From JBCCGE01 sp039029455 (GTDB taxonomy: Bacteria; Pseudomonadota; Gammaproteobacteria; Arenicellales; Poriferihabitantaceae), in the NCBI GenBank assembly GCA_039029455.1, contig JBCCGE010000065.1, positions 1 to 17,389 on the forward strand: a stretch of DNA of 17,389 bases, written 5' to 3'. Below are positions 1 to 8,174 of the stretch, one piece after another; the first letter of the stretch is position 1, and each line of letters starts with the position of its first letter. The translations under genes and the position numbers were made by a program. Below the pieces are notes generated by a model. It was given only the letters and a program-made list of their open reading frames with translations, made no database searches and was not told the DNA's origin.

Positions 1-5
1 CTCGA

Positions 6-683
6 TCACCGGGAGCCACCGCCAGCAAGTACCGACTGTAAAAACAGGCTGATATGTTCGATTTCATCCGGATGAACACTATGAGGCATAGTGTACTCGT
101 GCCACTCTACTGAATAATTCGCCATCTCAAGCGCATTCAGGCTGGCCTTTGCCAGAGAAATGGGAATAACTGGATCCTGAGTGCCGTGTGCCATCAATAT
201 GGGCGTTTCGGCATTATTTTTATGAACCTTTGTCGAAAGCTCATCGGGAAACGGCAGGTACGTTGAAAGCGCGCCAATGCCAGCCAGTTGCTCGGGATAA
301 CGCAAGCCGGCATGTAAACTGACTGCACCACCCTGGGAGAAACCCATAAGGACGATTTTGTTTTCCTGAATACCTCGCCGAACTTCCTGTGCGATCAGCT
401 CGCCCACGATGCGCGCGGATTCATCCAGGCCCTCGCGATCAGCCCGCTCGTCGAACGCAAGGGATTTAATGTCATACCAACCGCGCATCGACATACCGCC
501 ATTGATTGTGATCGGCCGAACGGGTGCATGAGGGAAAATAAACCGCACCGGAAGATGTTCCGGCAGCCGCAGTTGCGGAACAATGGGTTCAAAATCGTGT
601 CCATCAGCCCCCAGGCCGTGAAGCCATATCACTGTGGCGATTGGATCAATACCGGTTTGTGATTCTATGTAATCAATTTTCAT
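6..683 (-). CDS. Carboxylesterase/phospholipase family serine hydrolase
   Basis: This is an alpha/beta-hydrolase of the small carboxylesterase (EstB/YpfH, Abhydrolase_2) family, which cleaves carboxylic esters, possibly lysophospholipids or acyl-thioesters. Starting at the ATG at 683 gives 225 residues, close to the usual 215-225. The oxyanion-hole segment WLHGLGADG is near residue 20. The nucleophile elbow GFSQGG places the catalytic Ser at 116, with Asp170 in HGTQDP and His201 in MPHSVH. The frame stays open upstream to an ATG at 824. That would add 47 residues containing a hydrophobic stretch (LLTFVMCLTGA), which could be read as a signal peptide. I prefer 683 because homology begins there and the family is usually cytoplasmic. 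No Shine-Dalgarno sequence precedes either start. It is transcribed away from the RND operon. Family assignment is firm; substrate and N-terminus are not. Confidence 0.88.
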   Translation of the reverse strand: MKIDYIESQTGIDPIATVIWLHGLGADGHDFEPIVPQLRLPEHLPVRFIFPHAPVRPITINGGMSMRGWYDIKSLAFDERADREGLDESARIVGELIAQEVRRGIQENKIVLMGFSQGGAVSLHAGLRYPEQLAGIGALSTYLPFPDELSTKVHKNNAETPILMAHGTQDPVIPISLAKASLNALEMANYSVEWHEYTMPHSVHPDEIEHISLFLQSVLAGGGSR

Positions 684-793
684 GAAGTTTTGCGCCGTCG
701 TTTCCGTGCTTGATATTGCGCCAGTAAGACACATAACAAAAGTGAGCAGGATTTTCGGCAATTTTACGTTCTCAAGCGTGCTTTCGAGCCATT

Positions 794-807
794 GTTCTGG
801 CCAGAAC
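794..807. promoter_or_regulatory. Perfect 14-bp palindrome, possible operator
   Basis: GTTCTGGCCAGAAC is a perfect inverted repeat with no spacer. It lies between the preferred esterase start (683) and the efflux adaptor start (933), just upstream of a promoter-like sequence at 852-883. Such a site would suit a TetR- or MarR-type dimer controlling the divergent genes, but no regulator gene is nearby. About one perfect 14-mer palindrome is expected by chance in a window this long, so only its position makes it notable. If the esterase starts at 824 the palindrome would be coding. Confidence 0.3.
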
Positions 808-851
808 CACGACCGCAATTTCACTGGCAGTCGGTCATGATTAACCCGATT

Positions 852-883
852 TTGACAAGAATCCAGACTTAAGGCGGTATTAT
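852..883 (+). promoter_or_regulatory. Candidate sigma-70 promoter for the efflux operon
   Basis: A perfect -35 hexamer TTGACA (852-857) is followed by TATTAT (878-883), a five-of-six match to the -10 consensus. The spacer is 20 bases, longer than the preferred 16-18, so activity may be weak or activator-dependent. Transcription would begin near 890, giving a leader of about 40 bases before the GTG at 933. It is the best promoter-like sequence I found in the 5' gap of this operon. Confidence 0.33.
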
Positions 884-932
884 TAACGACAAGCGGTCCC
901 AGGTTTCGTTATTCCAACCCTATTTTCTGAAC

Positions 933-2042
933 GTGTTCCTACAATTTAAAAGTCTCCCGTTGATACTGGCAAGCCTGCTGTGCGTGACGTGCATGTCGTC
1001 TCAGGCACAGCAACCACCGGCACTGGTATCCGTTGACGAAGTCGTGCTGGAGCCCTTCGCTCAGACTGTTCCGGTAATCGGGCGCCTGGTGGCCAGTCAG
1101 AACGGTTTGGTTGCGGCCAAAATCGCGGGTGCTATCGACGCCATTATGGTGGAGACCGGCGACCGGGTAACGGCCGGTCAACCAATTGCCCAAATCGATA
1201 CCCGCGAACTCGAACTGCAGAAACAGCAGCGCGAACTGCAGCTCATCGAAGCGCGATCAAGACTTGAAACCGCACGTGCGCAGCTGTCTCTGGCTTCACA
1301 AGAAGTTAAGCGATTGTCCGCACTGCAAAACTCTGCTGCGGTCAGCCGTGCCGCATACGACGACGCGGTGCAGCAACAGGCCATCGCGACGGCGCGAGTT
1401 AACGAAGCACAGGCGGCTATAGCCAGCGATCGTACGGAAGTCGAACTGGCAACCCTGCTGCTCAGTTTTGGCACCGTGATCGCACCTTACAGTGGCACTA
1501 TTACAGACAAGCAAACGGAGGTTGGCAGTTACGTTCGCGTCGGGGACGCCGTTGTGTCTTTACTTTCAGATGATCAGCTTGAACTCGAAGCTGACGTTCC
1601 CTATGACCGACTGATCGGCATTCCGGCCGGGACCCGCGTGAACGTTCGTCTGGACAATAACAGTCGACACAATGCCAGCGTTCGGGCGATCATTCCCGAG
1701 GAGAATCCGCGAACAAGAACTCGACGCGTGCGATTCGTGATTGAGTGGCAAAGCGACAGCGGAATCCTTGCCTCGGAGCAAAGCGCGACCGTCTATATTC
1801 CTGCGGGCAGGTCCCGGGATATTCTCAGCATCCACAAAGATGCCTTGATTCGAAAAGGTAGTCAGACCATCGTCTATGCTGTCGTAGACGACTCGGCGGA
1901 GCTGCGAAATGTAAAGCTCGGTAATTCTTCAGGGGAAAGGGTGGAAGTTCTGGACGGTGTTTCACAGGGAGATCAGGTCGTAGTGCGCGGCAATGAGCGG
2001 CTGCGCCCCGGACAAGCCGTCAGTATTGCCAACGCCAACTGA
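933..2042 (+). CDS. RND efflux periplasmic adaptor (membrane fusion protein)
   Basis: This is the periplasmic adaptor that joins an RND pump to an outer-membrane channel. The 369 residues show the family order. A signal sequence (about 1-26, likely cut after SSQA) comes first, then the first half of the lipoyl domain (about 57-93; GAIDAIMVETGDRVTAGQP). An Ala/Gln/Glu-rich alpha-helical hairpin (about 94-178) follows, then the second lipoyl half (181-212; APYSGTITD), a beta-barrel (about 214-290) and a C-terminal membrane-proximal domain. At the hairpin tip, R127-x3-L131-x6-S138 matches the motif that docks adaptors to TolC-type channels. The start is GTG with no Shine-Dalgarno sequence. The cysteines near the signal end (LLCVTC) do not form a good lipobox, so a soluble or loosely anchored protein is more likely than a lipoprotein. 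The pump gene follows 18 bases later. No outer-membrane channel gene is present. Confidence 0.93.
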   Translation: MFLQFKSLPLILASLLCVTCMSSQAQQPPALVSVDEVVLEPFAQTVPVIGRLVASQNGLVAAKIAGAIDAIMVETGDRVTAGQPIAQIDTRELELQKQQRELQLIEARSRLETARAQLSLASQEVKRLSALQNSAAVSRAAYDDAVQQQAIATARVNEAQAAIASDRTEVELATLLLSFGTVIAPYSGTITDKQTEVGSYVRVGDAVVSLLSDDQLELEADVPYDRLIGIPAGTRVNVRLDNNSRHNASVRAIIPEENPRTRTRRVRFVIEWQSDSGILASEQSATVYIPAGRSRDILSIHKDALIRKGSQTIVYAVVDDSAELRNVKLGNSSGERVEVLDGVSQGDQVVVRGNERLRPGQAVSIANAN

Positions 2043-2060
2043 CCGCGATCGGCATCTGCA

Positions 2061-5000
2061 ATGAATCTGATCCGTATTGCCATTGATCGACCGATAGCGG
2101 TTCTGGCTGCGGTGATGATGGTTGTGCTGTTTGGTCTTGTGGCACTTAAAACAATACCGATCCAACTGGCACCTGATGTCAATCGCCCGATCATCACAGT
2201 CACCACAAACTGGTTCGGTGCTGCGCCGACAGAAGTTGAACGAGAAATACTAAACCCTCAGGAAGAAGAACTGTCAGGACTCGAGAGTCTTGAAACTCTG
2301 ACCGGCAGAGCGGAACAGGGGCGTGCACGGATTTCGCTTGAATTCAAAGTGGGCACAAATATGGATCGAGCGCTTCTGCTGGTCGCCAATCGCCTGGATC
2401 GAGTGACGGACTATCCCGATGAGGCTGACCAGCCCACGCTGGATACTGCTGGTAGCGAAGACAACGCCATCGCATGGTTCATCATCACCCGAAAGGAAGG
2501 TAATAGCCGACCCATTCACGAATACGGTGATTTCATTAACGATGTGGTCAAAGATAGACTTGAACGGGTAGCCGGTGTCGGGCGGATCAATGTCTTTGGA
2601 TCAAGCGAACGGGAAATCCATATCGAAGTTGATCCGTCGCTGATTGTGCGATACGGTCTTACTGTCACTCAGGTCGCCGATGCGCTGCGTGCCGCTAACG
2701 TTTCAATAGGCGCAGGAGATATTGACGAGGGCAAGCGCCGATATGTCGTCAGGACAGAGGGCGAGCTTTCAAGTCTTGAGAAGATCAGGGACGTTCTGGT
2801 TCGAAACTCAGACAGTCGCGGAGAACTGGGCCGGGTGATGATTCAGGATATCGCTTCGGTGCAGTTCGGCTATCAGAAGCCAACGTCGAGTATCCGTCTG
2901 CTCGGTGATGCTGCGATGGCAATGAACGCCGAGCGCCAAACGGGTGCAAACGTGATTGAAATCATGCGCGATCTGCGGGCGGCGGTGGACGATTTGAATC
3001 AGTTTACGATTCCGTCTGCTGATCTGATTTTGCGACAGGTATATGACGAAACCGTATACATCAACTCGGCCATCGACCTGGTCCAGCAAAATATCTGGGT
3101 AGGGGGAGTACTCGCGGCACTGGTATTGTTGATTTTTCTGCGGTCGCTCCGTGCCACTATTGTGATATCACTTGCTATACCTGTTTCAGTCATCGGTGCA
3201 TTCGTCGCGATGGCTGCACTGGGGCGGTCGATCAACGTGATCTCACTTGCCGGACTCGCGTTTGCAGTAGGCATGGTGGTTGACGCCGCTATCGTTGTGC
3301 TGGAAAACATTTACCGACACAAGGAGGCGGGATACAGCACAGCAAAGGCCGCCTACCTGGGCGCGCAGCAGGTTTGGGGTGCAGTACTGGTGTCGGCATT
3401 GACAACCGTCATGGTATTCATCCCCATTCTGATCATGGAGCTGGAAGCCGGACAGCTGTTCAGAGATATTGCGGTCGCGATTTCAGTGTCCGTGATGTTG
3501 TCGCTGCTGGTCTCAATCACGGTTATACCAGCATTGTCGAAAGCAATTTTGGGAGAGAACAACGCACCGCGTAAACGACTGTCGTTGCCCTTGGTTGACA
3601 GCTTTGCAAAGTTATTCAGCACATTGACAGTCGCTTTTGCGAATCTGGTTGCTCGCAGCAAGCTGGTCTCGCTTGCTATCGTTGTGGCGATAACCGCGAG
3701 CGCATCGTACAGTGCCTATCTATTGATGCCGAAGCTGGAGTATCTCCCAGAGGGCAATCGCAATTTGCTGATTGGTATTGTCATACCGCCGCCGGGATAC
3801 AACCTGGCAACCATGACGGGTATTGCAAAGGAAATCGAGGCCGAAACCAGCCATTTGTGGGCTTCAGAAAACAAGGGAACAGTGAATGATTCAGATTTGC
3901 CATTAATCGAGCGGTTTTTTTTCGTGGCAACGCGGGCACGGACGATTCTGGGTGCTGTGGCGGTAGATCCTGAGCGCGTCGCTGAGCTGAAGCCCATTCT
4001 CAGTGAGCCTGTTTTCAGGGAGCCAGGGACATTTGGCTTCATTTCTCAACCCTCAATTTTTGGTCGCGGTATCGGTGGTGGTCGAAAAATTGATCTCGAT
4101 GTATCCGGCTCGGATCTGGATACGATCCTGCAAACCGCTGCCAGAGCGTTCCAGAAAATCACCTCTCAGTTTCCGAGAAGCGACGGTCATGAATGGCGTC
4201 CACAACCCGGGCTCGAGCTCGGCGCTCCCGAAGTGCGCGTCAGTCCTGACCCGATTCGTTTAAGCGACAGTGGTCTGACGGCTCGAGATCTGGCGGTATC
4301 AGTGGACGCATTCAACGATGGTTTCAGAGTCAGTCAGTCCACGATTGAAGGCAAACTCACAGACATCATGCTGCGTGGCAGCGCCAACGCCGTGAATCGA
4401 ACACAGGAAATTGGCGACCTTCCCATCGTTACTCCAGGCGGCCAGATACTTCCGGTGACCTCGGTCGCGACGCTCGAACTGACTGCGGGTCCGACAGAAA
4501 TTCGGCACCGGGAACGCTTCAGAACTGTGACTTTGGAGCTGCGCCCCAATCAATTCACTCCGCTTGAAACAGCGATCGAAAGCATTAATCAAAATGTCAT
4601 TCAGGAACTACAGAAAGAGGGTATTCCTGAGGGTATCAAGCTCAATATTTCAGGCACTGCGGATAAGTTGGTCGAAACGCGGGACGCTATGGCATTAAAC
4701 CTGATTCTGTCTCTGGTGATTGTATTTCTGGTTATGGCAGTGTTGTTTGAAAGCTTTGTCTATCCATTCATCATTCTGCTGTCTGTGCCGGTAGCCGCTG
4801 CCGGGGGTTTTGCCGGTCTGGCTATTCTGAATCTGGATTCCCAGCAACCGCTCGACATGCTGACCATGCTCGGTTTTGTTATTCTGATCGGCATTGTGGT
4901 CAACAACGCAATTCTGCTCGTGCATCAGACGTTGTATCATATTCGGGACGAGTCCATGGATGTCTCTGACGCGATTCGAACCGCTACTCGGAACCGGATT

Positions 5001-5240
5001 CGACCGATATTCATGTCGACTCTGACCAGTGTTTTCGGCATGCTGCCGCTGGTACTTTTTCCGGGCGCCGGGTCCGAACTTTATCGGGGACTGGGAAGCG
5101 TCGTTGTCGGCGGTCTGAGTCTTTCCGCGCTGCTGACACTGCTGATCATTCCTCCCATGATGTCGCTGCTGGTTTCGCCTCTTGAAGCACGTCGCAACAG
5201 GCGACTTGGCAAAGGCACACCAGCAACGGTGCAAACTTAA
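2061..5240 (+). CDS. RND family inner-membrane efflux pump (AcrB/HAE1-like)
   Basis: This proton-driven multidrug-type RND transporter has 1059 residues, typical for the family. It has TM1 at about 11-30, then a large periplasmic porter loop opening with TNWFGAAPTEVERE. The TM2-6 block spans about 345-495, followed by a second porter loop (about 560-875) and TM8-12 (about 876-1040). In TM4 the proton-relay motif reads GMVVDAAIVVLENIYRH: Asp408 is kept but the second Asp of the AcrB pair is Ala409. In TM10 the segment is GIVVNNAILLV, with Asn where AcrB has its relay Lys. These changes occur in many non-enterobacterial HAE1 and heavy-metal RND pumps, so I expect it to be functional. Substrate cannot be read from sequence. 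Its partner adaptor is directly upstream, and a GGT-family gene follows 25 bases downstream. Confidence 0.95.
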   Translation: MNLIRIAIDRPIAVLAAVMMVVLFGLVALKTIPIQLAPDVNRPIITVTTNWFGAAPTEVEREILNPQEEELSGLESLETLTGRAEQGRARISLEFKVGTNMDRALLLVANRLDRVTDYPDEADQPTLDTAGSEDNAIAWFIITRKEGNSRPIHEYGDFINDVVKDRLERVAGVGRINVFGSSEREIHIEVDPSLIVRYGLTVTQVADALRAANVSIGAGDIDEGKRRYVVRTEGELSSLEKIRDVLVRNSDSRGELGRVMIQDIASVQFGYQKPTSSIRLLGDAAMAMNAERQTGANVIEIMRDLRAAVDDLNQFTIPSADLILRQVYDETVYINSAIDLVQQNIWVGGVLAALVLLIFLRSLRATIVISLAIPVSVIGAFVAMAALGRSINVISLAGLAFAVGMVVDAAIVVLENIYRHKEAGYSTAKAAYLGAQQVWGAVLVSALTTVMVFIPILIMELEAGQLFRDIAVAISVSVMLSLLVSITVIPALSKAILGENNAPRKRLSLPLVDSFAKLFSTLTVAFANLVARSKLVSLAIVVAITASASYSAYLLMPKLEYLPEGNRNLLIGIVIPPPGYNLATMTGIAKEIEAETSHLWASENKGTVNDSDLPLIERFFFVATRARTILGAVAVDPERVAELKPILSEPVFREPGTFGFISQPSIFGRGIGGGRKIDLDVSGSDLDTILQTAARAFQKITSQFPRSDGHEWRPQPGLELGAPEVRVSPDPIRLSDSGLTARDLAVSVDAFNDGFRVSQSTIEGKLTDIMLRGSANAVNRTQEIGDLPIVTPGGQILPVTSVATLELTAGPTEIRHRERFRTVTLELRPNQFTPLETAIESINQNVIQELQKEGIPEGIKLNISGTADKLVETRDAMALNLILSLVIVFLVMAVLFESFVYPFIILLSVPVAAAGGFAGLAILNLDSQQPLDMLTMLGFVILIGIVVNNAILLVHQTLYHIRDESMDVSDAIRTATRNRIRPIFMSTLTSVFGMLPLVLFPGAGSELYRGLGSVVVGGLSLSALLTLLIIPPMMSLLVSPLEARRNRRLGKGTPATVQT

Positions 5241-5265
5241 TCAACGTGTCAGCCCTGTCGACGCC

Positions 5266-6852
5266 ATGACCCTCTCCTACCGGTTTCCTTACCGATCCCA
5301 GACTATGCCTGTGATGGCACGGAACGTTGTCGCGAGCTCTCAGCCGCTGGCCGCGCAGGCCGGTGTTGACATGCTGAAAAGGGGCGGCAATGCCGTTGAT
5401 GCTGCACTCGCGACTGCGATCACCCTGAGTGTCGTCGAACCCTGCAGCAACGGTATTGGCAGTGACGCGTTCTGTATTCTATGGGACGGCAAACAACTGC
5501 ACGGGTTGAATGCTTCCGGTCGCAGTCCGGCGGCGGTCTCAGCCGCCGATTTCGCGGGCATGGACGCGGTACCGTTGCGCGGATGGGATTCCGTCACCGT
5601 CCCGGGATGCGTAAGTGCCTGGTCGGAACTGTCTCGCGCATTTGGAATACTCCCGTTCGAGCAACTGTTCGAAGCCGCCATTGACTATGCACGAAATGGC
5701 TTTCAGGTGACGCCGATTGTAGCTTCCGCCTGGTCAAAAGCTCCGGAAACGTTTGCAGAATTCGATGATTTCAGGGTGTTTCTGCCGGATGGCCGCGCAC
5801 CGCGTGCCGGAGAGCTGTTCTCAAATCCGGATCAGGCCGCCACACTTGAAATCATCGCCGACAGTCACGGCGAGGATTTTTATCGCGGGAAACTGGCGGA
5901 AAAAATGGTTGCCACCGCAAATCTGGCCGGCAACAAGCTCAGCGTCAACGACTTGGGCGACCACAGTGCCGACTGGGTCGGTACCCTTTCAAAGGACTTT
6001 CGGGATGTCACTGTTCACGAGATACCTCCCAATGGTCAGGGTGTCGCGGCATTGATTGCACTGGGCATCCTTGAAAATCTCGGTATTGAATCCTGCGAGC
6101 CGGATTCTGTAGACAGTTTCCATCTGCAAATTGAAGCAATGAAACTGGCGTTTGCCGATCTCTATCGTTATGTCGCCGATGCACGATATCTGGAGTTCGA
6201 TATCGAGCGACTGCTGGATCCGAACTATCTTGAATACCGAGCCCGTACAGTCGATCCTAAAAAGGCCCGATACCCGGAATATGGCCTGCCACCAAAGGCC
6301 GGAACGGTATATCTGACTGCAGCGGATGCAGGCGGCATGATGGTCTCCATGATCCAGAGTAATTTTTGGGGTTTTGGGTCAGGAATTGTGATTCCCGGAA
6401 CCGGAATCAGTCTGCAAAACCGCGGGGCCGGTTTCAGTCTTATTGATGGACATCCGAATCAGATCGCGGGCAGCAAACGCCCGTTCCACACGATTATTCC
6501 GGCTTTCGCCCTTAAGCAGAACGATCCACTGATGAGTTTTGGCGTCATGGGCGGAGCAATGCAGGCGCAGGGTCACGTGCAGATGGTTCTGCGCGTTTTA
6601 ATGTGGGGACAAAATCCCCAGACTGCCAGCGATGCGCCTCGGTGGCAGGTTCTCGAGGATCAACAGGTGGCACTGGAATCCGGAATTGATCCCGAGGTTG
6701 TCGCCGGCCTGGAAGCCCGTGGCCATAAAATCTACCGATCCGAACTGAACCCCGCGTTCTCAATGGGCGGAGCGCAACTGATCTATAAATCTCCCGACGG
6801 ATATATTGCCGGATCGGACCATCGCAAAGACGGCTGCGCTGCCGGTTTTTGA
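5266..6852 (+). CDS. Gamma-glutamyltransferase family Ntn-hydrolase (YwrD-like)
   Basis: This is a GGT-fold enzyme made as a proenzyme that cleaves itself to expose an N-terminal Thr nucleophile. From the ATG at 5266 it has 528 residues. A longer in-frame start at 5182 would overlap the pump gene by 59 bases and lacks homology. The family opening SQTMPVMARNVVASSQPLAA is present, followed by GGNAVDAALATA. Arg86 in SGRSPAA matches the substrate-carboxylate arginine. The catalytic Thr347 in AGTVYLTAADAGG aligns with Thr391 of E. coli GGT, giving subunits of about 346 and 182 residues. Later come GFGSGIVIPGTG and SKRPFHTIIPAF. There is no signal peptide, so unlike the E. coli enzyme it is probably cytoplasmic. 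The pattern matches the YwrD/cephalosporin-acylase-like branch, whose natural substrates are poorly known. Glutathione hydrolysis should therefore not be assumed. Confidence 0.9.
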   Translation: MTLSYRFPYRSQTMPVMARNVVASSQPLAAQAGVDMLKRGGNAVDAALATAITLSVVEPCSNGIGSDAFCILWDGKQLHGLNASGRSPAAVSAADFAGMDAVPLRGWDSVTVPGCVSAWSELSRAFGILPFEQLFEAAIDYARNGFQVTPIVASAWSKAPETFAEFDDFRVFLPDGRAPRAGELFSNPDQAATLEIIADSHGEDFYRGKLAEKMVATANLAGNKLSVNDLGDHSADWVGTLSKDFRDVTVHEIPPNGQGVAALIALGILENLGIESCEPDSVDSFHLQIEAMKLAFADLYRYVADARYLEFDIERLLDPNYLEYRARTVDPKKARYPEYGLPPKAGTVYLTAADAGGMMVSMIQSNFWGFGSGIVIPGTGISLQNRGAGFSLIDGHPNQIAGSKRPFHTIIPAFALKQNDPLMSFGVMGGAMQAQGHVQMVLRVLMWGQNPQTASDAPRWQVLEDQQVALESGIDPEVVAGLEARGHKIYRSELNPAFSMGGAQLIYKSPDGYIAGSDHRKDGCAAGF

Positions 6853-6864
6853 AACTGTCGAGAC

Positions 6865-7599
6865 GTGGCCAGAAAACGACGCAGCTACGGGCGCAAATCG
6901 AAGCCAACACCGGTTCGGTTCAAGTTTCTGCGTATTCTGATTCGCACGCTGTTTTGGTTGCTGGTCATTGTTCTTGTCTTTATTGCCCTGTTCCGCTGGA
7001 TCGATCCACCGACAACATCGGCACTGATACAGGAAAATTTCCATCAGGAGCGATGGCGAGACCGCGATTTAATCGGTTTTCAATGGCGGGACTGGGATCA
7101 GATTGACCCTTCGATGCCCCTTGCAATCATCGCTGCAGAGGACCAGAGATTTCCGCGCCACCATGGCATTGACTTTACGGAACTAAAGCGAGCCTGGCAG
7201 GAACGCCATCGGCGGGTTCGCGGCGCCAGCACGATCACGCCACAGGTCGCTAAAAACATGTTTTTATGGAGCGGTCGAACCTATTTCAGAAAAGCTCTGG
7301 AGGCAACCATAGCGGTTTACATTGAGATCGTTTGGGGGAAAAAGAGAATTCTCGAAATCTATCTAAACATTGTCCAGTTCGGACCCAACGTTTACGGTGT
7401 GGAAAATGCTGCTCAGACGTATTTCGGAAAGCCCTCAAACCAATTGAACAGACTGGAATCTGCCCGCTTGGCCGTTGTGCTGCCGAACCCGAATACCCGC
7501 TCAGCCATTCATGCCAGTGAATACGTTGTGTCCAGACAGCGATTTATTCTGGGTCAAATGAATCAGCTGGGGGGCCTGTCGGTAATTGAAAATCTCTGA
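6865..7599 (+). CDS. mtgA: Monofunctional peptidoglycan glycosyltransferase MtgA
   Basis: This GT51 glycosyltransferase polymerises lipid II into glycan strands at the outer face of the inner membrane. It has 244 residues, as is usual for MtgA. A basic N-terminus is followed by one membrane anchor (about 23-44). The catalytic Glu92 lies in EDQRFPRHHG. Motif 2 reads GASTITPQVAKNMFLW, and KKRILEIYLNIVQFG and YGVENAAQTYFGKP follow. No transpeptidase domain is present. Pro126 replaces the first Gln of the usual STISQQ/STITxQ motif; all other signature residues look intact, so I still call it active. The start is GTG, 12 bases after the GGT-family gene. It is the last gene of the plus-strand run and converges on greB. 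Confidence 0.95.
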   Translation: MARKRRSYGRKSKPTPVRFKFLRILIRTLFWLLVIVLVFIALFRWIDPPTTSALIQENFHQERWRDRDLIGFQWRDWDQIDPSMPLAIIAAEDQRFPRHHGIDFTELKRAWQERHRRVRGASTITPQVAKNMFLWSGRTYFRKALEATIAVYIEIVWGKKRILEIYLNIVQFGPNVYGVENAAQTYFGKPSNQLNRLESARLAVVLPNPNTRSAIHASEYVVSRQRFILGQMNQLGGLSVIENL

Positions 7600-7631
7600 G
7601 CTCGCAAACGCTGAGCCGATGCGGCCGACGC

Positions 7632-8147
7632 TCAGGATGCGACGACAAGCTCGGAATAGTCTATGGAATTTATGAAATATGTGGTGGTGGTTTCCCCAAC
7701 ACGTATCACCACTTCGTCGTCGACCTCTTTTTTTAGCATTGCCCGCGCCATCGGCGAGTCGACACTGATATGGCCTTTGCTCGAATCGCTGTCAATCTCG
7801 TCAGCGCCAACGATACGGTAGCTTACGACTGTGCCGTCCTCCCGTTCCATCTCGACTCTGGCACCAAAAAAAATCTTTGACTCATCGCCGACGGCATCAA
7901 CCACGTTCAAATCCGGTAACCTTTTCTGAAGGTAACGTATTCTGCGATCAATTTCGCGCAACTGCTTTTTGCGGTATATGTACTCAGCATTTTCGGATCG
8001 GTCACCCTCCGCTGCTGCTGCAGACAGCGCCTGAGTGACCTCAGCTCGCTTTTTCCAGATCTGAACCTCTTCGCGCTGCAACCGACCGAAGCCCTCAGGC
8101 GTGATATAGGGTGAGGAGTAGTGCGATGGTGGTGGTTTTCGGCTCAT
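7632..8147 (-). CDS. greB: Transcript cleavage/elongation factor GreB
   Basis: GreB inserts its coiled-coil tip through the RNA polymerase secondary channel and stimulates cleavage of backtracked RNA. The protein has 171 residues, longer than GreA (about 158) as expected for GreB. The N-terminal coiled coil (about 15-80) has PYITPEGFGRLQREE and the acidic-tip loop GDRSENAEY, where Asp49 and Glu52 hold the second catalytic magnesium. IYRKKQLREIDRRIRYL, typical of GreB rather than GreA, follows. The C-terminal FKBP-like domain (about 90-171) contains ISVDSPMARAMLKKEVDDEV. A short N-terminal extension rich in Pro and Ser (MSRKPPPSHYSSPY) precedes the domain. The gene starts at an ATG without a Shine-Dalgarno sequence and ends 32 bases from the convergent mtgA stop. 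Confidence 0.96.
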   Translation of the reverse strand: MSRKPPPSHYSSPYITPEGFGRLQREEVQIWKKRAEVTQALSAAAAEGDRSENAEYIYRKKQLREIDRRIRYLQKRLPDLNVVDAVGDESKIFFGARVEMEREDGTVVSYRIVGADEIDSDSSKGHISVDSPMARAMLKKEVDDEVVIRVGETTTTYFINSIDYSELVVAS

Positions 8148-8174
8148 AAATATTCAGGCGATTTTGTTCATTGG

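Noticed and set aside
4695..5234. Long minus-strand open frame opposite the end of the RND pump gene
   Set aside because: Its translation is low-complexity and rich in His, Gln and Asn, typical of an antisense shadow of a membrane-protein gene; the plus-strand frame has clear RND motifs.
5182..5265. Upstream in-frame ATG extending the GGT-family protein by 28 residues
   Set aside because: It overlaps the RND pump gene by 59 bases, adds residues with no family similarity, and the usual family opening begins just after the ATG at 5266.
7611..7635. Possible terminator hairpin between convergent mtgA and greB (CTGAGC/GCTCAG)
   Set aside because: Only six base pairs around a 13-base loop, the right arm overlaps the greB stop codon, and no T tract follows on either strand.
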